From Psococerastis gibbosa (taxonomy: Eukaryota; Arthropoda; Insecta; Psocodea; Psocidae): 64,000 nucleotides of DNA. Shown in pieces: positions 63,341 through 64,000 of this stretch. The position numbers and the translations under genes are program-made. Within the stretch, counting starts at the first letter, position 1, and every line of letters starts with the position of its first letter. The DNA is taken from NCBI GenBank assembly GCA_963971405.1, contig OZ020491.1:20268855-20332854 (forward strand). Direction: 5' to 3'. The notes under the pieces were generated by a model that made no database searches, had not been told where the DNA came from, and saw only the letters and a list, made by a program, of their open reading frames with translations.

Positions 63341-64000
63341 TAATTAGTTAGTTAGTTAGTTTACGTGTCCGGGCCATCAGGACACGTTCCGCCAGAAAAT
63401 TGCGGCCTGGATGGCCTTCTCAGTTCCCTGGTCCAAGTCCCCTTGCGTGATAGGGCAGCTCATCCTTGGACAGATCAGAAGATGCCGATCGTCCTGCAGG
63501 GCTCCGCAGTCGCACATGGGGTTATCAGAAAGTCCCCAACGCACGAGATTGATACGGCACCGTGTCACTCCCACCCTCAACCTATTGAGACTTTTCCACG
63601 TGGTATATGGCAAATCACGGCCAGGGGCCAGTTCTTCCTTCGGGTTGAAAGCATCGTTAAGGGCTGACATCCAAAGCGTGGTTCGTTTTTTCCGTGGACA
63701 GCCATCAAGTCGGTTGGTGCGGCTGAGGAAACCTTTCCTGGATTTTAGGCGGCAATGTGTTGGTTGCTGGCCGTACAAGACGTGCCTCGGATCATCCTCC
63801 GCTTTGGCTCTCTCGGCGTCTGCCACGACTTCGCGTCGAACTTTGGGGGGAGCTATGCCGACTAGCGGGTAAATCTTATCAACAGGCGTTGGCTTTAGGC
63901 ACCCCGAGATTATACGGACAGTCTCATTTACAGCGATGTCAACCTCCTTCGCGTGGGTCTAAGCGTTCCACACTGCAGCAGCATATTCAGCGGCGGAGAT
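63341..64000 (-). pseudogene. LINE ORF2 C-terminus, cut by window edge
   Basis: The minus strand from the right edge encodes AEYAAAVWNA, a TAG stop (63961-63959), then KEVDIAVNETVRIISGCLKP, IAPPKVRREVVADAERAK, SLNRLRVGVTRCRINLVRWG and CDCGALQDDRHLLICP, ending at 63377. The order (post-RT AVW-x-RI-x-G-x-L-x-TP, IAPP-x-RR, LRVG-x-R, C-x-C-x7-H-x3-C) is that of a non-LTR retrotransposon. A (TAACTAAC)n-type tail follows at 63341-63360. The in-frame stop makes it inactive. Confidence 0.8.

Noticed and set aside
1..64000. Endogenous viral sequence or toxin gene
   Set aside because: I looked for capsid, polymerase, envelope and toxin-like motifs and saw none; the only polymerase sequence is from non-LTR retroelements.

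Overview
The window is nuclear DNA of an arthropod, most likely an insect with a large, transposon-rich genome. The evidence is spliceosomal GT-AG introns of up to about 15.8 kb, AT-rich intergenic DNA, and a repeat set made of tRNA-derived SINEs, several LINE clades, a Penelope-like element, hAT and Tc1/mariner elements, MITEs and a Helentron-like family. The LINE C-termini with an HL-x-C and YW-x-AR pattern would suit a hemimetabolous insect such as a cockroach, termite or orthopteran. That placement is inference, because nothing here is a taxonomic marker.

Only one host gene can be supported. It is a minus-strand PDE9-type cyclic-nucleotide phosphodiesterase running from about 37043 down to its stop at 7048. 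Eleven coding exons join in perfect phase to give 756 codons plus stop. The order is an N-terminal leader, a coiled coil (about residues 70-145), the class I PDE catalytic domain (about 160-460) with every metal ligand and the purine-selective Gln, then a long polar tail carrying six R-R-x-S sites. The first coding exon sits in a 570-bp array of degenerate tandem copies, several of which keep the same splice-donor phase.

Almost everything else is mobile DNA, much of it nested. In the introns (7.3-36.9 kb) there are 3-bp-TSD palindromic MITEs (one forms part of a splice donor), a 2.1-kb Tc1/mariner element with about 440-bp inverted repeats, SINEs, LINE C-terminal remnants and Helentron-like copies. 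Upstream of the gene (37-64 kb) there is a Penelope-like GIY-YIG fragment, and at least four hAT-type insertions with 8-bp target-site duplications. Two of these have an apparently empty homologous site elsewhere in the window. There is also a 376-bp tandem array built from a tRNA-like unit plus a hAT end, more Helentron-like copies, and a LINE running off the right edge.

I saw no CRISPR array, rRNA, intact tRNA gene, viral insertion or bacterial-type operon. The most notable items are the kinase-site array on the PDE9 tail, the duplicated first exon, the MITE-derived splice donor, the tRNA/hAT tandem array and the Helentron-like family.
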